DNA of 64,000 bases. Origin: Myxococcus guangdongensis (lineage in GTDB: Bacteria > Myxococcota > Myxococcia > Myxococcales > Myxococcaceae). The stretch spans positions 1 to 64,000 of the forward strand of contig NZ_JAJVKW010000010.1 of NCBI RefSeq assembly GCF_024198255.1, given 5' to 3'. Positions 8,593-17,316 of the stretch are shown piece by piece. The position numbers were made by a program, and so were the translations under genes. The notes beneath the pieces were generated by a model. That model was not told the DNA's origin. It did no database searches and worked only from the letters and a program-made list of their open reading frames with translations. The number at the start of each line of letters is the position of its first letter. Positions within the stretch are counted from its first letter, which is position 1.

Positions 8593-11324
8593 AGATGGAC
8601 CTCCAGGGTGAGCGAGGCCATTCGAGGCGACCCCGCGGTGAAATGTCGGGCCGGGACGAGGCTCGCCGGGGCACTCGGGTCGAAGCGGGAGCTGTAGACG
8701 AACTCGCCATCACGCCAGCGCGCGTCCAGGAGGTTGCGCACCTCCAGCTTCAACCCCAGCTCTCCCCGGCGCAGGCCGAGGTCCAGGTCGGTGAGGAAGA
8801 CGGAGCGACTCTGCTCGTCGAAGGGCAGCGGGCGCGGGCCGATGAATGTCAGCCCCGTGCCCACCGTGAAGAGGGTGGGCTCGGCGCTCAACCAGGACCA
8901 CTCGAGGGGATGCTCCCAGCCCACGTCCGCCCTGGCGACGAAGGGCGCGAAGTAGGGGAGCAGCGTGTCGGTCTTCGTCACGTAGGCGTGCGCCACCGTG
9001 CCACTCAGCGCCGCGACGAGGCCGGGCACGGGGCGCGCCTGGAGTGACGCCGTCACTCCCGAGCGGAGCGTCTCACCCGTGTACACGGTGGTGCCCACGG
9101 TGTGGTCGAAGAAGAAGTCGTTCTCCACCTGCGAGCCGAAGACGCTGAGCTGCACGGCCCAGGTCTCTCCGTCCTTGCGCGCGCCCACCTCGGCGCCATG
9201 CACGGAGACGAAGGGGGCTCGTTCTCCCTCGGAGAGGCTGCGTGCCTGGGGCGAGCGGAAGCCGTCGCCGTAGCTGGCGAACAGCCGCCAGGTGGTCGCG
9301 TCGTCCGACAGCGCGTACTCGAGACCCGCCTTCGCGCCCAGGTGCACACCGAAGGCGCTGCGGGAGTAGCCCTGGCCGTCGTAGAAGCGCGGGTCTCGGA
9401 AGGCGAGCGCGTCGAAGACCTCGACACCGAGCGCGTCCGCGCGTCCTCCGATTCGCAGCGCCCAGCGTCCGAGGACCATGCGCCCCTCGGCCCAACCCCA
9501 GACATCCGTCTGCGTGAAGTGGGCGTCGATTTCGTCGGAGAAGAAGGTGCCGTCCGATTCGCGGTAGCGCCGCTGCGTCTGCTCCACGCCGTCGCGCCTG
9601 GCGCCCAGGCCGAGCGCCAGGGCCACGGGACGGCCGAACATCGTCACCGTGCGACGGTGCTCGGCGCGCGCTCCGAGGATGATGGAGTCGTTCGTCTGCT
9701 CGAGTCCGTCACCCCGCTCGTCCACCCGGAAGCCGGTGAAGTTGTTGCGCAGCCGCAGGTCCGAGAGGATTCCGAAGAGCTCGAGCTTCGTGCGGCCCTT
9801 GCCCGAACGGGGGAGCTCGACGCCGAGCAGGAGTTGGTGCCGGGAGACGGTGCCTCCCTGTCGTGGCGTGGAGGCGGAGAAGAAGTCCTGCTGGCCGGCG
9901 AGCAGGGTGTCCTCGCGCACGACGCCGGGCGAGTCGAAGCGTGTGACGTAGCTGCCTCCGAGGGCCCTCAAGGTGAGGCCGTCGGTGAGCCGCGTCGTTG
10001 CCTGGGCGAGGAGGGAGGCCCGGCCGTAGCCGCGCTGGGTGCCGTAGTTCCGGGCCTCGCCGAGCTCCACCGCGGCGAAGGTCTCCGGGTCCTCGCCCGG
10101 GCGCACGGTGGCCACCAATCGCCGCTGTCGGTACTGGCCCAGTGTGCCCGCGATGTGGACGCCCTGCTCCTTGACGCCCAGGTCCATGCGCACCGTGCCG
10201 GCGACGGCGAAGTCACCTTGTGATGCGCGATACGAACCCTCTGTCACCTCGAGCGCCTGGACGACCTCGGGGATGACGAAGTTGAGGTCCGCGTAGCCGA
10301 GCGCGTGGATGTGGCTGACCTCGTTCACCGGGAGGCCCGCGACATCGAGCTCCACGTCCTGGCCGTGCAGGGCGTCGAAGCCGCGCAGGAAGAGCTGGTG
10401 TGCCTTGCCCTCTCCGCTGTGCTGCGAGGCCACGAGGCCGGGCACGGCGCGGAGCAGGTCCACGGCTCCGCTGCGCGGCGCCGCGTCCAGGATGTCTCGA
10501 CCGAGGGTGAGTTCCGAGGCGTTCTGGGGTGCCCTCGTGCCTCGGACCACCGTGTTGGTCTTCGGCTCCGTGGGTGGAGGCACGCTTGTGTCCGACTCGG
10601 CTCGCGTGGCTTGGCTGGGGTGGGGCTCTGGGGCGGGGGGCGCTTCGGTGTCGGGTTCGGGCTTACGGGGCTGGTGGGGCTTGGGCTCCGGGGTGGTTTG
10701 CGCCTCGGTGTCGGGTTCGGGCTTACGGGGCTGGTGGGGCTTGGGCTCCGGGGTGGTTTGCGCCTCGGTGTCGGGTTCGGCCTGACGGGACTGGTGGGGC
10801 TTGGGCTCCGCGGTGGTTTGCGCCTCGGTGTCGGGTTCAGCCTGACGGGACTGGTGGGGCTTGGGCTCCGCGGTGGTTTGCGCCTCGGTGTCGGGTTCGG
10901 CCTGACGGGACTGGTGGGGCTTGGGCTCCGTGGGGGGCGTGGGCGCTTCGGCGCTTGGCTGTACCGTTGGGGGCTGGCTGGCGATGCGGGTGGGCTGTGC
11001 GGGCGATGTCGTCGCTTGCGTCGTGCCCTGCTCCGCACTCGGGAGCCTGGTGTCGATGCGGCGCTGTGCGGACGGCGTTATCGCGTAGGCGCTCAGCGCT
11101 GCAGGCGGGGGCGCGACCCGGGGCCATTCGGATGGCGTTGTCGCTTCCGTGTTCAGCCCTTCGTGAGCAGATGGGCTCGTGGTTGGGCGTGCGCTCGTCG
11201 ACGAGGGCATGCTCACTGCGTCGAGAGCGGGATGTGGCTCCGCCTCTTGCGCCACCGCGAGCAGCGGTGCGCAGAGGACCCACAAACCTGTCGATAGCGC
11301 GACGGTCACGACTCTCGTGAACAT
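8589..11324 (-). CDS. TonB-dependent outer-membrane receptor with repeat-rich N-terminus
   Basis: About 911 residues. A signal peptide (MFTRVVTVALSTGLWVLCAP...AVAQ) leads into ~260 residues of Ser/Thr/Pro/Glu-rich, presumably disordered sequence that includes 20-residue repeats. Next come a TonB plug domain (TVVRGTRAPQNAS, LLRAVPGLVASQHSG, LFLRGFDALHGQDVELDVAG) and a 22-strand-type beta barrel ending in MASLTLEVHL. It imports a bound substrate using TonB/ExbBD energy, here encoded elsewhere. It is the first gene of an operon with two lipoproteins. ATG at 11324 was chosen; a GTG at 11333 is possible and neither has a strong Shine-Dalgarno. The long repeat-bearing linker before the plug is unusual. 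Confidence 0.92.
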   Translation of the reverse strand: MFTRVVTVALSTGLWVLCAPLLAVAQEAEPHPALDAVSMPSSTSARPTTSPSAHEGLNTEATTPSEWPRVAPPPAALSAYAITPSAQRRIDTRLPSAEQGTTQATTSPAQPTRIASQPPTVQPSAEAPTPPTEPKPHQSRQAEPDTEAQTTAEPKPHQSRQAEPDTEAQTTAEPKPHQSRQAEPDTEAQTTPEPKPHQPRKPEPDTEAQTTPEPKPHQPRKPEPDTEAPPAPEPHPSQATRAESDTSVPPPTEPKTNTVVRGTRAPQNASELTLGRDILDAAPRSGAVDLLRAVPGLVASQHSGEGKAHQLFLRGFDALHGQDVELDVAGLPVNEVSHIHALGYADLNFVIPEVVQALEVTEGSYRASQGDFAVAGTVRMDLGVKEQGVHIAGTLGQYRQRRLVATVRPGEDPETFAAVELGEARNYGTQRGYGRASLLAQATTRLTDGLTLRALGGSYVTRFDSPGVVREDTLLAGQQDFFSASTPRQGGTVSRHQLLLGVELPRSGKGRTKLELFGILSDLRLRNNFTGFRVDERGDGLEQTNDSIILGARAEHRRTVTMFGRPVALALGLGARRDGVEQTQRRYRESDGTFFSDEIDAHFTQTDVWGWAEGRMVLGRWALRIGGRADALGVEVFDALAFRDPRFYDGQGYSRSAFGVHLGAKAGLEYALSDDATTWRLFASYGDGFRSPQARSLSEGERAPFVSVHGAEVGARKDGETWAVQLSVFGSQVENDFFFDHTVGTTVYTGETLRSGVTASLQARPVPGLVAALSGTVAHAYVTKTDTLLPYFAPFVARADVGWEHPLEWSWLSAEPTLFTVGTGLTFIGPRPLPFDEQSRSVFLTDLDLGLRRGELGLKLEVRNLLDARWRDGEFVYSSRFDPSAPASLVPARHFTAGSPRMASLTLEVHL
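10625..10940 (-). repeat. 60-bp tandem coding repeats (about five units)
   Basis: The segment repeats with an exact 60-base period. On the + strand each unit contains TTGGGCTCCG, TGGTTTGCGCCTCGGTGTCG and CTGGTGGGGC. Units at 10681-10740 and 10741-10800 begin with the same 40 or more bases; 10801-10860 and 10861-10920 differ by only a few bases; flanking units at 10621 and 10921 are degenerate. In the receptor each unit encodes 20 residues of the form EPKPHQSRQAEPDTEAQTTA, keeping frame. Two subtypes exist (SRQAEP versus PRKPEP). The near-identity of neighbouring units suggests recent slippage or unequal recombination. Confidence 0.95.
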
Positions 11325-11534
11325 GAAGGGCACTCACGGCGGGTCGCCTCGGTCCTCGGGCCCTGGTGCACGCGGACCGCGCGTGACACTCCTGGCTCGA
11401 AGACGGAGACCCTCCGCCGTCATGGATGTGGGGCAACGACACGCAACACACCGGCGCCTCATCGCGCAGAACCGGTGCGCGGAAGGTCCGAAGCTCACGT
11501 TCGATGGATTCGCTTCAGCGCGAGCGCCGTGGAC
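11325..11534 (-). other. Intergenic leader of the TonB-receptor operon
   Basis: About 210 bases between the His-rich membrane protein gene and the receptor, with no plausible gene. On the minus strand it is very GC-rich with several short inverted repeats. It contains CGAGCCAGGAG (about 11391-11401), which equals part of the 3' conserved box of cobalamin riboswitches. The other conserved boxes of that riboswitch (AGGGAA, GCCACTG) were not found, so no riboswitch is called. Confidence 0.35.
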
Positions 11535-11942
11535 CTAGGGCCCTTGGGGCATCGCCGTCGGCCGCGGCGGTACGCCCGGCAATCGCGTCGGCGCATGCAC
11601 GGACTCGTGCTTCCACGACACCCACCGCACCACCGGCACCAGGGCCACGACCCACGTCGTCGCCACCACGCTCAGGTGCTCCACCGAGCCGGTCAGGTGC
11701 TTGTGGCCATCCGGCCCATGTCCCGCCTCGGGGGACTGATTCGTGGGCTTCGGCGCGAGGCCACGCTCGTCCGCCGCTTCATGGCTGTGCGCCTGACCAC
11801 CGTGACTGTGCACACTCCCCGTGCCACCGATGTGCCCCGCATGACCCACCACCGCGTGCAGCACCGGCGCCACCGCGAGCCCGTACACCAGGACCATCAG
11901 GCCCAGGCTCGCGAGGTCTCGTCGGTCGTGGGGATTCAGCAA
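11535..11942 (-). CDS. Histidine-rich membrane protein upstream of TonB receptor
   Basis: A ~135-residue protein with two hydrophobic helices (LGLMVLVYGLAVAPVLHAVVG, ~13-33, and VVATTWVVALVPVVRWV, ~89-106). They flank a His-rich hydrophilic loop (HSHGGQAHSHEAADE, GHGPDGHKHLTGSVEH). Such His-rich loops usually bind or buffer Zn, Ni, Co or Cu. It lies ~210 bases upstream of the TonB-dependent receptor on the same strand and may be co-transcribed. The start is uncertain: the longest frame begins at a TTG (11942), while an internal ATG at 11897 would remove a short N-terminal tail and keep both helices. No named family is recognised. Confidence 0.6.
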   Translation of the reverse strand: MLNPHDRRDLASLGLMVLVYGLAVAPVLHAVVGHAGHIGGTGSVHSHGGQAHSHEAADERGLAPKPTNQSPEAGHGPDGHKHLTGSVEHLSVVATTWVVALVPVVRWVSWKHESVHAPTRLPGVPPRPTAMPQGP

Positions 11943-12505
11943 GGAGCTGGTCGACAGGGCAGGGGGGTGGTTGCCTCCTACCCGGCTTCACTGGCCCGTG
12001 CAAGGCAGCACCCCCGTGCCGCGCGCCGCCCCGTTCATGCGTGGACTCAATGCGCACGCATCGCGACCTCGCAACACGACGCCACCCGGAGAAGGCCCTT
12101 CTGCCGCGCAACGAAGTCAGTTGACGGCGCGGCGCCCCCCAAGCCAATGGCATACAGCGGGCCTCCGTCCACGCGCCGCCATCATCGCGTGCGCAGGTGT
12201 TGTGCCCATTCCGTGTGCACATGCTGCGTGCGCGGCGGCTCCGGAAGCTTTGTGGCCACGCGCGAGGGTGAAGCCTGGTGACACGGCTGAGCGCGAGGAC
12301 TTCCTCCGCGTCCCCGATGTAGGCGTCGGACACCCGGCTCCACGGGCCCGCCGTGGAGGTCCCCGGGGGACGGGTCCTCCGCCTCCCACCCGTCACTCTC
12401 CCGGGGAGACTGTCCACCGTCCCCGTCCTCGGGATGTGGGTGCTGTGTCCCTCTTGACGCGGCGCATTGATTCCCGTGTCACCCGGGGCGGACCGTCATT
12501 ACAAT
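11943..12505. other. Intergenic region upstream of glpD
   Basis: A 563-base region between the leftward His-rich gene and rightward glpD; no convincing gene. It must hold both divergent promoters. On the + strand, ~150 bases before glpD, two perfect GC hairpins lie back to back: CTCCACGG/CCGTGGAG (12338-12358, 5-base loop) and GTCCCCGGGGGAC (12359-12371). No T-run follows either, so they look like a structured 5' leader rather than an intrinsic terminator. Confidence 0.4.
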
Positions 12506-14206
12506 ATGCGTGTGCGTTCTGAATCCGTAGCGCTCCGCCAGTTGTCCGCAGAGGGGGACATTCCGCCGACGAAGCCTCGCTCCGAGCGGCTGAAGGCCCT
12601 CGCCACCGAGGAGTTCGACCTGCTCATCATCGGGGGCGGTGTCACCGGCGCGGGCTCCGCGCGCGACGCCGTCCTGCGCGGACTCAAGGTCGCCCTCGTG
12701 GAGCGCGAGGACTTCGCCAGCGGCACGTCCAGTCGCTCGTCCCGCCTCATCCACGGCGGCCTGCGCTACCTCGAACACGGCCACCTGGGCCTCGTCTTCG
12801 AGTCCAGCATCGAGCGCCGCCGCCTCCTCACGCTCGCGCCCCACCTGGTGCGCCCGCTCGCCTTCGTGTGGCCCGTCTACGCCGGCGCGCGCGTGCCCCG
12901 CTGGAAGCTCAACGCGGGCCTCATGCTCTACGACGCCCTCTCCCTCTTCCGGAACGTGAAGGGCTACCAGCGCCTCAACCGCGAACAGCTCCACCAGTCC
13001 GAGCCCGGCCTGCGCACCGATGGCCTCAAGGGCGGCGCGCGCTACTACGACGCCGCCACCGATGACGCCCGCCTCACCCTGGCCAACGCGCTCGGCGCCT
13101 CCGAGTCCGGCGCCGTCGTCCTCAACCACGCCTCCGTCCAACGCCTGGACGTCGTCGACGGCAAGGCCCGCGGCGCCATCGTCGTGGACCACCTCACCGG
13201 TCAGCAGCTCACCGTGCGCGCTCGCGCCATCGTCAACGCCACCGGGCCGTGGAGCGATGAGATCCGCAAGCTCGATGCCCCCGACGGCAACGCCCACGCC
13301 GTGCGCGGCAGCAAGGGCGTGCACGTCGCCGTGCCTCGCAAGCGCCTGGGCAACCACGACGCCCTCACGCTGCTGTCCCCCAAGGACGGCCGCGTGATGT
13401 TCGTGCTCCCCGCCGACGACTTCACCATCATCGGCACCACGGAGACCTCCACGCGCGCGCACCCCGCCGAGGTCCGCGCGAGCGAGACGGACGTCGCCTA
13501 CCTCCTCGAGTCCGCCAACGCCTTCTTCCCCGAGGCCCACCTCACCCGCGAGGACGTGGTGAGCGCCTGGGCCGGCATCCGCCCCCTCTCCGCCAGCGGC
13601 TACCACGGCACCACCGACGCGGGCAGCGCCAGCCGTGAGCACCACATCGACCTCAGCCCCACCGGCGTGCTCGCCATCAGCGGCGGCAAGCTCACCACCT
13701 ACCGCGTCATGGCGCGCGACGTCGTGGATGCGGTGGAGAAGCACCTCGGCCAACCGCGCCGCAAGGCTCCCACCGAGTCACTGCCCCTGCCCGGCGGCGA
13801 CATCCCCGACCTGAACGCGGAGCTCGCCGCCGCGCGCGATGTCGTCGGCGACGCGGCCACCGCCACGCACCTGGTGCGCGCCTACGGCAGCCGCTGGCGC
13901 CGCGTCTGGGCGCTCACCCGCGAGGACACCTCACTCGCCCGGCCGCTCGCTCCCGGTCTGCCCTATCGCGCCGCCGAGGCCGTGTGGGGCGTCACCCACG
14001 AGCTGGTGCACACGCTCTCCGACCTGCTCATCCGTCGACTCAAGGTTGCCTTCGAGACCCGGGACCTCGGTCGCGGCGCCGCCCAGGTGGCCGCCGAGGT
14101 CATGGCCCCTCGCCTGGGTTGGGACGAGGCCGAGACACGCCGTCAACTCGACACCTACGCCTCCGACGCGCTGCGTATCTTCGGTGTCGACAGCGCTGAA
14201 TCCTGA
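12506..14206 (+). CDS. glpD: FAD-dependent glycerol-3-phosphate dehydrogenase
   Basis: A 566-residue aerobic glycerol-3-phosphate dehydrogenase. It oxidises sn-glycerol-3-phosphate to dihydroxyacetone phosphate and passes electrons to the quinone pool at the inner face of the cytoplasmic membrane. The FAD-binding dinucleotide fold is LLIIGGGVTGAGSARDA (~39-55). GTSSRSSRLIHGGLRYLEHG (~73-92) and SAWAGIRPLS are GlpD family signatures, followed by ISGGKLTTYRVMARD. The C-terminal helical domain is present and the length is in the normal range. The start is the ATG at 12506 (MRVRSESV); no clear Shine-Dalgarno is visible and the frame extends 39 bases upstream. No glpK, glpF or regulator is adjacent. 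Confidence 0.95.
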   Translation: MRVRSESVALRQLSAEGDIPPTKPRSERLKALATEEFDLLIIGGGVTGAGSARDAVLRGLKVALVEREDFASGTSSRSSRLIHGGLRYLEHGHLGLVFESSIERRRLLTLAPHLVRPLAFVWPVYAGARVPRWKLNAGLMLYDALSLFRNVKGYQRLNREQLHQSEPGLRTDGLKGGARYYDAATDDARLTLANALGASESGAVVLNHASVQRLDVVDGKARGAIVVDHLTGQQLTVRARAIVNATGPWSDEIRKLDAPDGNAHAVRGSKGVHVAVPRKRLGNHDALTLLSPKDGRVMFVLPADDFTIIGTTETSTRAHPAEVRASETDVAYLLESANAFFPEAHLTREDVVSAWAGIRPLSASGYHGTTDAGSASREHHIDLSPTGVLAISGGKLTTYRVMARDVVDAVEKHLGQPRRKAPTESLPLPGGDIPDLNAELAAARDVVGDAATATHLVRAYGSRWRRVWALTREDTSLARPLAPGLPYRAAEAVWGVTHELVHTLSDLLIRRLKVAFETRDLGRGAAQVAAEVMAPRLGWDEAETRRQLDTYASDALRIFGVDSAES

Positions 14207-14436
14207 GAAGGCGGGCGAAACAACGCGCGTCCGTCCAACGCCGTACGCCCGCGTGTCTCACGTCCCGAGACAGTCGTCCTCCGCCTGACAGGCCCGCGAG
14301 CAGCCGGACGGCTGGCGTGCTTAACTTGCGCGTGGGGAACGGGAAGCGGTGTCCTCTCGTTCATCCCGGCCGTCGAATCCGGACCGGGGTGCCCTCCGTA
14401 CCTACCCGTTCGCCGGGGCGTTCAAGGAGAATGACG

Positions 14437-16227
14437 ATGAAGCGTTGGGTCTGGCTCGGGTTGCTCGGTGGGGCGGTGGCGTGCACCAAGGTCCCCGACA
14501 GGGAGCCCTCGGTCACCGAGGAGGTCTGTCCTGGGACGGAGGAGCTGTCGCTGCCGGGGACCGCGAGTCAGGCGCTCAGCCCGCTCGCCGGCGCGGATGG
14601 CGCGGAGCCGGTGCTCATCACCTTCCGTCCCCGCGTGTCCGCCAGCGCCGTGTCCAACCTGGACACGCTCACCGAGTCGGCCCGACGCGTGGGCGCCCAG
14701 GTCCACCGCCGCTTCCCCCACCTGAACACCGTCGCCGCGAAGGTGACCCCCGAGGCCCGCGCGGCGCTCGAGCAGGACCCCGACGTGCTGCGCGTGGAGC
14801 CGGACCGCGTGGTGCGCGCGTTCGGCATGCCGAGCCTGTTGTCCCCGTCCCTGTTGCAAGGTGTGCTGCCCAACACGAGCGGCTCCACGGGCGAGTACAC
14901 CGCGGGCCTGCACCGGGTGCAGGCGCCCATGGTCTGGGACGCGAACAACGACGGCGTGCTGGATGACGGCGCGCCCTCCGGGACCGGCATCAAGGTGTGC
15001 ATCATCGACAGCGGCTGGGACAACCGGCACCCGGAGCTGGCGGCGGCGTACCTGGAGGGCAAGGACTTCCTCGACGGGGACGACGAGCCGCTGGACCAGT
15101 CGCGCTCGGGCGGCGTGGTGAAGTGGGGTGGCGGCCACGGCACGCACACGGCGGCGACCATCGCGGCGCAGCTGGGCGCGGGCGCGCACGTGCGGCCCGG
15201 CGAGGAGCCCAACGGCGTGGCGGGCGTGGCGCCCACCGTGTCGCTGCTGGTGGCCCGCGTGCTCGACGTCAACGGCGACGGCAACACGTCCAACGTCATC
15301 GCCGCCATGGACTGGTGCATCGAGCGCGGCGCGCACATCGCCTCGCTGTCGCTGGGCTCCATCGCGCCCTCGCAGACGGAGGAGGAGGCCTTCAAGCGCG
15401 CGTTCGAGGCGGGCATGGTGGCCATCGCCGCGACGGGCAACCGGGGCACGGAGGAGAAGTCCTACCCCGCGGGCTACGAGAACGTCATCGCCGTGGGCGC
15501 CATCGACGCGAACAACGCGTGGGCGCCGTTCTCCCAGTACGGCAAGGACTTCGTGTCGCTGGTGGCGCCGGGCGTGGGCATCCTGAGCGCGACCATCGTC
15601 GGCGGCGCGCCGTACGGCGACGTGGACGTGGGCGGCACGCGCTTCGCCTCCGAGCCGCTGGAGTACACCGGCGTGGGCAAGTACGCGGGGCGGATGGTGT
15701 ACTGCGGCCTGGGCGAGCGCGTGTCGTCGTGCGGCGAGGGCGCCACGTGTGACGGCTTCGTCGCGCTGGTGGACCGCGGCGGCGGCATCCTGTTCAAGGA
15801 GAAGGCGCTCAACGCCATCCGCGCCGGCGCGAAGGCCATCGTCGTCGGCAACAACACCAGCGAGGACGGGGCGGGCAACTTCACGCTCACCGACCCGGAG
15901 GACTTCTGGGTGCCGACGACGTCCGTCACCCTGGTCAACGCCAACTCGCTCAAGGGGCTGGTGGGACAGGACGTGACGGTGGACGTGTCGGGCCTGGACT
16001 ACCTGCGCCAGTCGGGCACGTCCATGGCCACGCCGCACGTGGCGGGCGTCGCCGCGCTGGTGCTGGGCGCGTGCCCCAAGCTCACCAACGTCCAGGTGCG
16101 CGAGGTGCTGCAGAAGACGGCGCTGGACCTGGGCGACGCGGGCAAGGACATCAAGTTCGGCCACGGCCTGGTGCAGGCCAAGGCCGCGGTGGAAGAGGCC
16201 CGGCGCGTCTGCCCTCCCGCGCCGTGA
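14437..16227 (+). CDS. Secreted subtilisin-family serine protease (lipoprotein, PA-domain insert)
   Basis: A 596-residue subtilase. MKRWVWLGLLGGAVAC is a lipoprotein signal peptide. An I9-type propeptide follows (~58-128), then the catalytic domain with Asp191 (CIIDSGWDNRHPE), His234 (GGHGTHTAATIA) and Ser529 (SGTSMATPHVAGVAALVLG). The unusual ~295-residue gap between His and Ser is filled by a protease-associated (PA) domain at ~408-515 (MVYCGLGE...VALVDRGGGILFKEKALNA). AAGGAGA is optimally placed for the ATG at 14437 rather than the ATG two codons upstream. It probably acts extracellularly in protein degradation, consistent with a predatory or proteolytic lifestyle. The target is unknown. 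Confidence 0.93.
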   Translation: MKRWVWLGLLGGAVACTKVPDREPSVTEEVCPGTEELSLPGTASQALSPLAGADGAEPVLITFRPRVSASAVSNLDTLTESARRVGAQVHRRFPHLNTVAAKVTPEARAALEQDPDVLRVEPDRVVRAFGMPSLLSPSLLQGVLPNTSGSTGEYTAGLHRVQAPMVWDANNDGVLDDGAPSGTGIKVCIIDSGWDNRHPELAAAYLEGKDFLDGDDEPLDQSRSGGVVKWGGGHGTHTAATIAAQLGAGAHVRPGEEPNGVAGVAPTVSLLVARVLDVNGDGNTSNVIAAMDWCIERGAHIASLSLGSIAPSQTEEEAFKRAFEAGMVAIAATGNRGTEEKSYPAGYENVIAVGAIDANNAWAPFSQYGKDFVSLVAPGVGILSATIVGGAPYGDVDVGGTRFASEPLEYTGVGKYAGRMVYCGLGERVSSCGEGATCDGFVALVDRGGGILFKEKALNAIRAGAKAIVVGNNTSEDGAGNFTLTDPEDFWVPTTSVTLVNANSLKGLVGQDVTVDVSGLDYLRQSGTSMATPHVAGVAALVLGACPKLTNVQVREVLQKTALDLGDAGKDIKFGHGLVQAKAAVEEARRVCPPAP

Positions 16228-16234
16228 CGCGGGC

Positions 16235-16726
16235 CTAGTCCCGACGCAGGGCCAGCACGGGTGAGGCGATGAGGCACGCGCCCACCCGGGCCTCCAGCGC
16301 GGCGGCGGCGTCCTCGCACGCCTCCACGCCTCCGGTGACGAGCACCTCGCGGCTCCACGGCTCGTCCACGCTGGGGCCGCTCCCGCCGCCCCGGGGCAGC
16401 ACCAGCCCCACGAAGGCCACGGCCGCGGCGGCGGCCATCAGCATCTTCCCCCAATGTCTCCACTCGCCCTCGCGCGGAGGCTGACGCACGACGGGCGTCG
16501 GCGCGCGGGCGGCGAGGCGTGCCTCGAGCGCCTCGAAGCTCAGGGCGGCGCGGCGGGGCTCGCGGCGCGCGCGCTGGGCCATCCACCCGCGCTCGGCGCG
16601 CTGCCACGCCAGCGCGTGCTTGCAGGCGGCGCAGGTGTCCGCGTGCGCGCGCACCCTCGCGGCGTCCTCGGGTGAAAGCTCTCCGGCCAGCAGCGCGTCC
16701 AGCTCGCTCTCGCGGCACGTGCTCAT
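16235..16726 (-). CDS. Zinc-binding anti-sigma factor
   Basis: A 163-residue membrane anti-sigma factor. The N-terminal ZAS-type domain has the HxxxCxxC signature HADTCAAC (His28, Cys32, Cys35) with a preceding CRESELDALLAGELSPEDA helix. A single transmembrane helix lies at ~93-110 (MLMAAAAAVAFVGLVLP), and the C-terminal part would be periplasmic. It overlaps the upstream ECF sigma gene by four bases (ATGA), so sigma and antagonist are translationally coupled. A strong GGAGGAGGA precedes the ATG. It presumably sequesters the sigma factor at the membrane until an envelope or redox signal is received. Confidence 0.87.
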   Translation of the reverse strand: MSTCRESELDALLAGELSPEDAARVRAHADTCAACKHALAWQRAERGWMAQRARREPRRAALSFEALEARLAARAPTPVVRQPPREGEWRHWGKMLMAAAAAVAFVGLVLPRGGGSGPSVDEPWSREVLVTGGVEACEDAAAALEARVGACLIASPVLALRRD

Positions 16727-17316
16727 GGGTGTCCTCCTCCGAGATGGGCGGCCAGCTGCTCGCGCAGGCGCAGGCGGGCGCGGTGGATTTCGTTCTTCAC
16801 CTTCTGCAGCGACCAGCCCATCACCGAAGCAATCTCCTCGTAGGGAAGCCCATGGTCGATGCGCAGCAGCAGCGCCGCGCGCCGCTCCTCGTTGAGCGTC
16901 CCGAGCGCCTGGGCCAGAAGCCCCTCCAGCTCCCGGTCCAGGAGCAGGTCCTCCGGGGACGGCGTGGGCAGCACCGCCTCCAGGTGCGCGGCGTGCTCCT
17001 CGTCCTCCACGTCCACGTGGACCCCCCGGGTGCGGCGGGACTCCAGATAGACATGGCGGGCGATGCCGAGCAGCCACGCGCCCACCCGGTCCTCGTCGCG
17101 CAGCGCCCCGAGCCTCGCGTGCGCGCGGACGAAGGTCTCCTGGGTGGCCTCGTCGGCGGCGGCCTCGTCGCGCAGCAAGTCCCTGAGGAAGCGCCAGACC
17201 GCGGGGGAGTGCCGCTCGAAGAGCGTGCGGAAGGCGGCGGGGTCCCCCGTCCGGGCCCGACGCAGCAGGCGGCGCTCACCCTCCGTGTCGGATGGGGGCG
17301 CACCCACCAGGACCAT
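16723..17316 (-). CDS. ECF-family RNA polymerase sigma factor
   Basis: A ~197-residue sigma-70 family ECF factor. Region 2 includes DPAAFRTLFERHSPAVWRFL and DEAAADEATQETFVRAHARL; region 4 includes LNEERRAALLLRIDHGLPYE, EIASVMGWSLQKVKNEIHRA and RLRLREQL. It directs RNA polymerase to stress- or envelope-related promoters and is held in check by the coupled anti-sigma factor encoded downstream with a 4-base overlap. The ATG at 17316 was chosen; an in-frame GTG at 17340 is an alternative. The target promoters are unknown, and I could not identify a convincing autoregulated ECF promoter upstream. Confidence 0.9.
   Translation of the reverse strand: MVLVGAPPSDTEGERRLLRRARTGDPAAFRTLFERHSPAVWRFLRDLLRDEAAADEATQETFVRAHARLGALRDEDRVGAWLLGIARHVYLESRRTRGVHVDVEDEEHAAHLEAVLPTPSPEDLLLDRELEGLLAQALGTLNEERRAALLLRIDHGLPYEEIASVMGWSLQKVKNEIHRARLRLREQLAAHLGGGHP

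Noticed and set aside
10625-10940. Possible CRISPR array because of regular repeats
   Set aside because: The period is an exact 60 bases with no unique spacers, and the units stay in frame inside a coding region.
10305-11297. Long rightward frame over the receptor with repeated Gly/Leu-rich peptides
   Set aside because: The repeats are the antisense translation of the receptor's 60-bp coding repeats; the sense strand has signal peptide, plug and barrel.
11325-11534. Cobalamin riboswitch
   Set aside because: Only a single 11-base piece of the consensus is found; the AGGGAA and GCCACTG boxes are absent, so it is listed only as a weak lead.
11779-12417. Leftward frame in the glpD upstream region
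   Set aside because: It has no domain, biased composition (Arg/Gly/Pro), no ribosome-binding site and overlaps the start of the better-supported His-rich gene.
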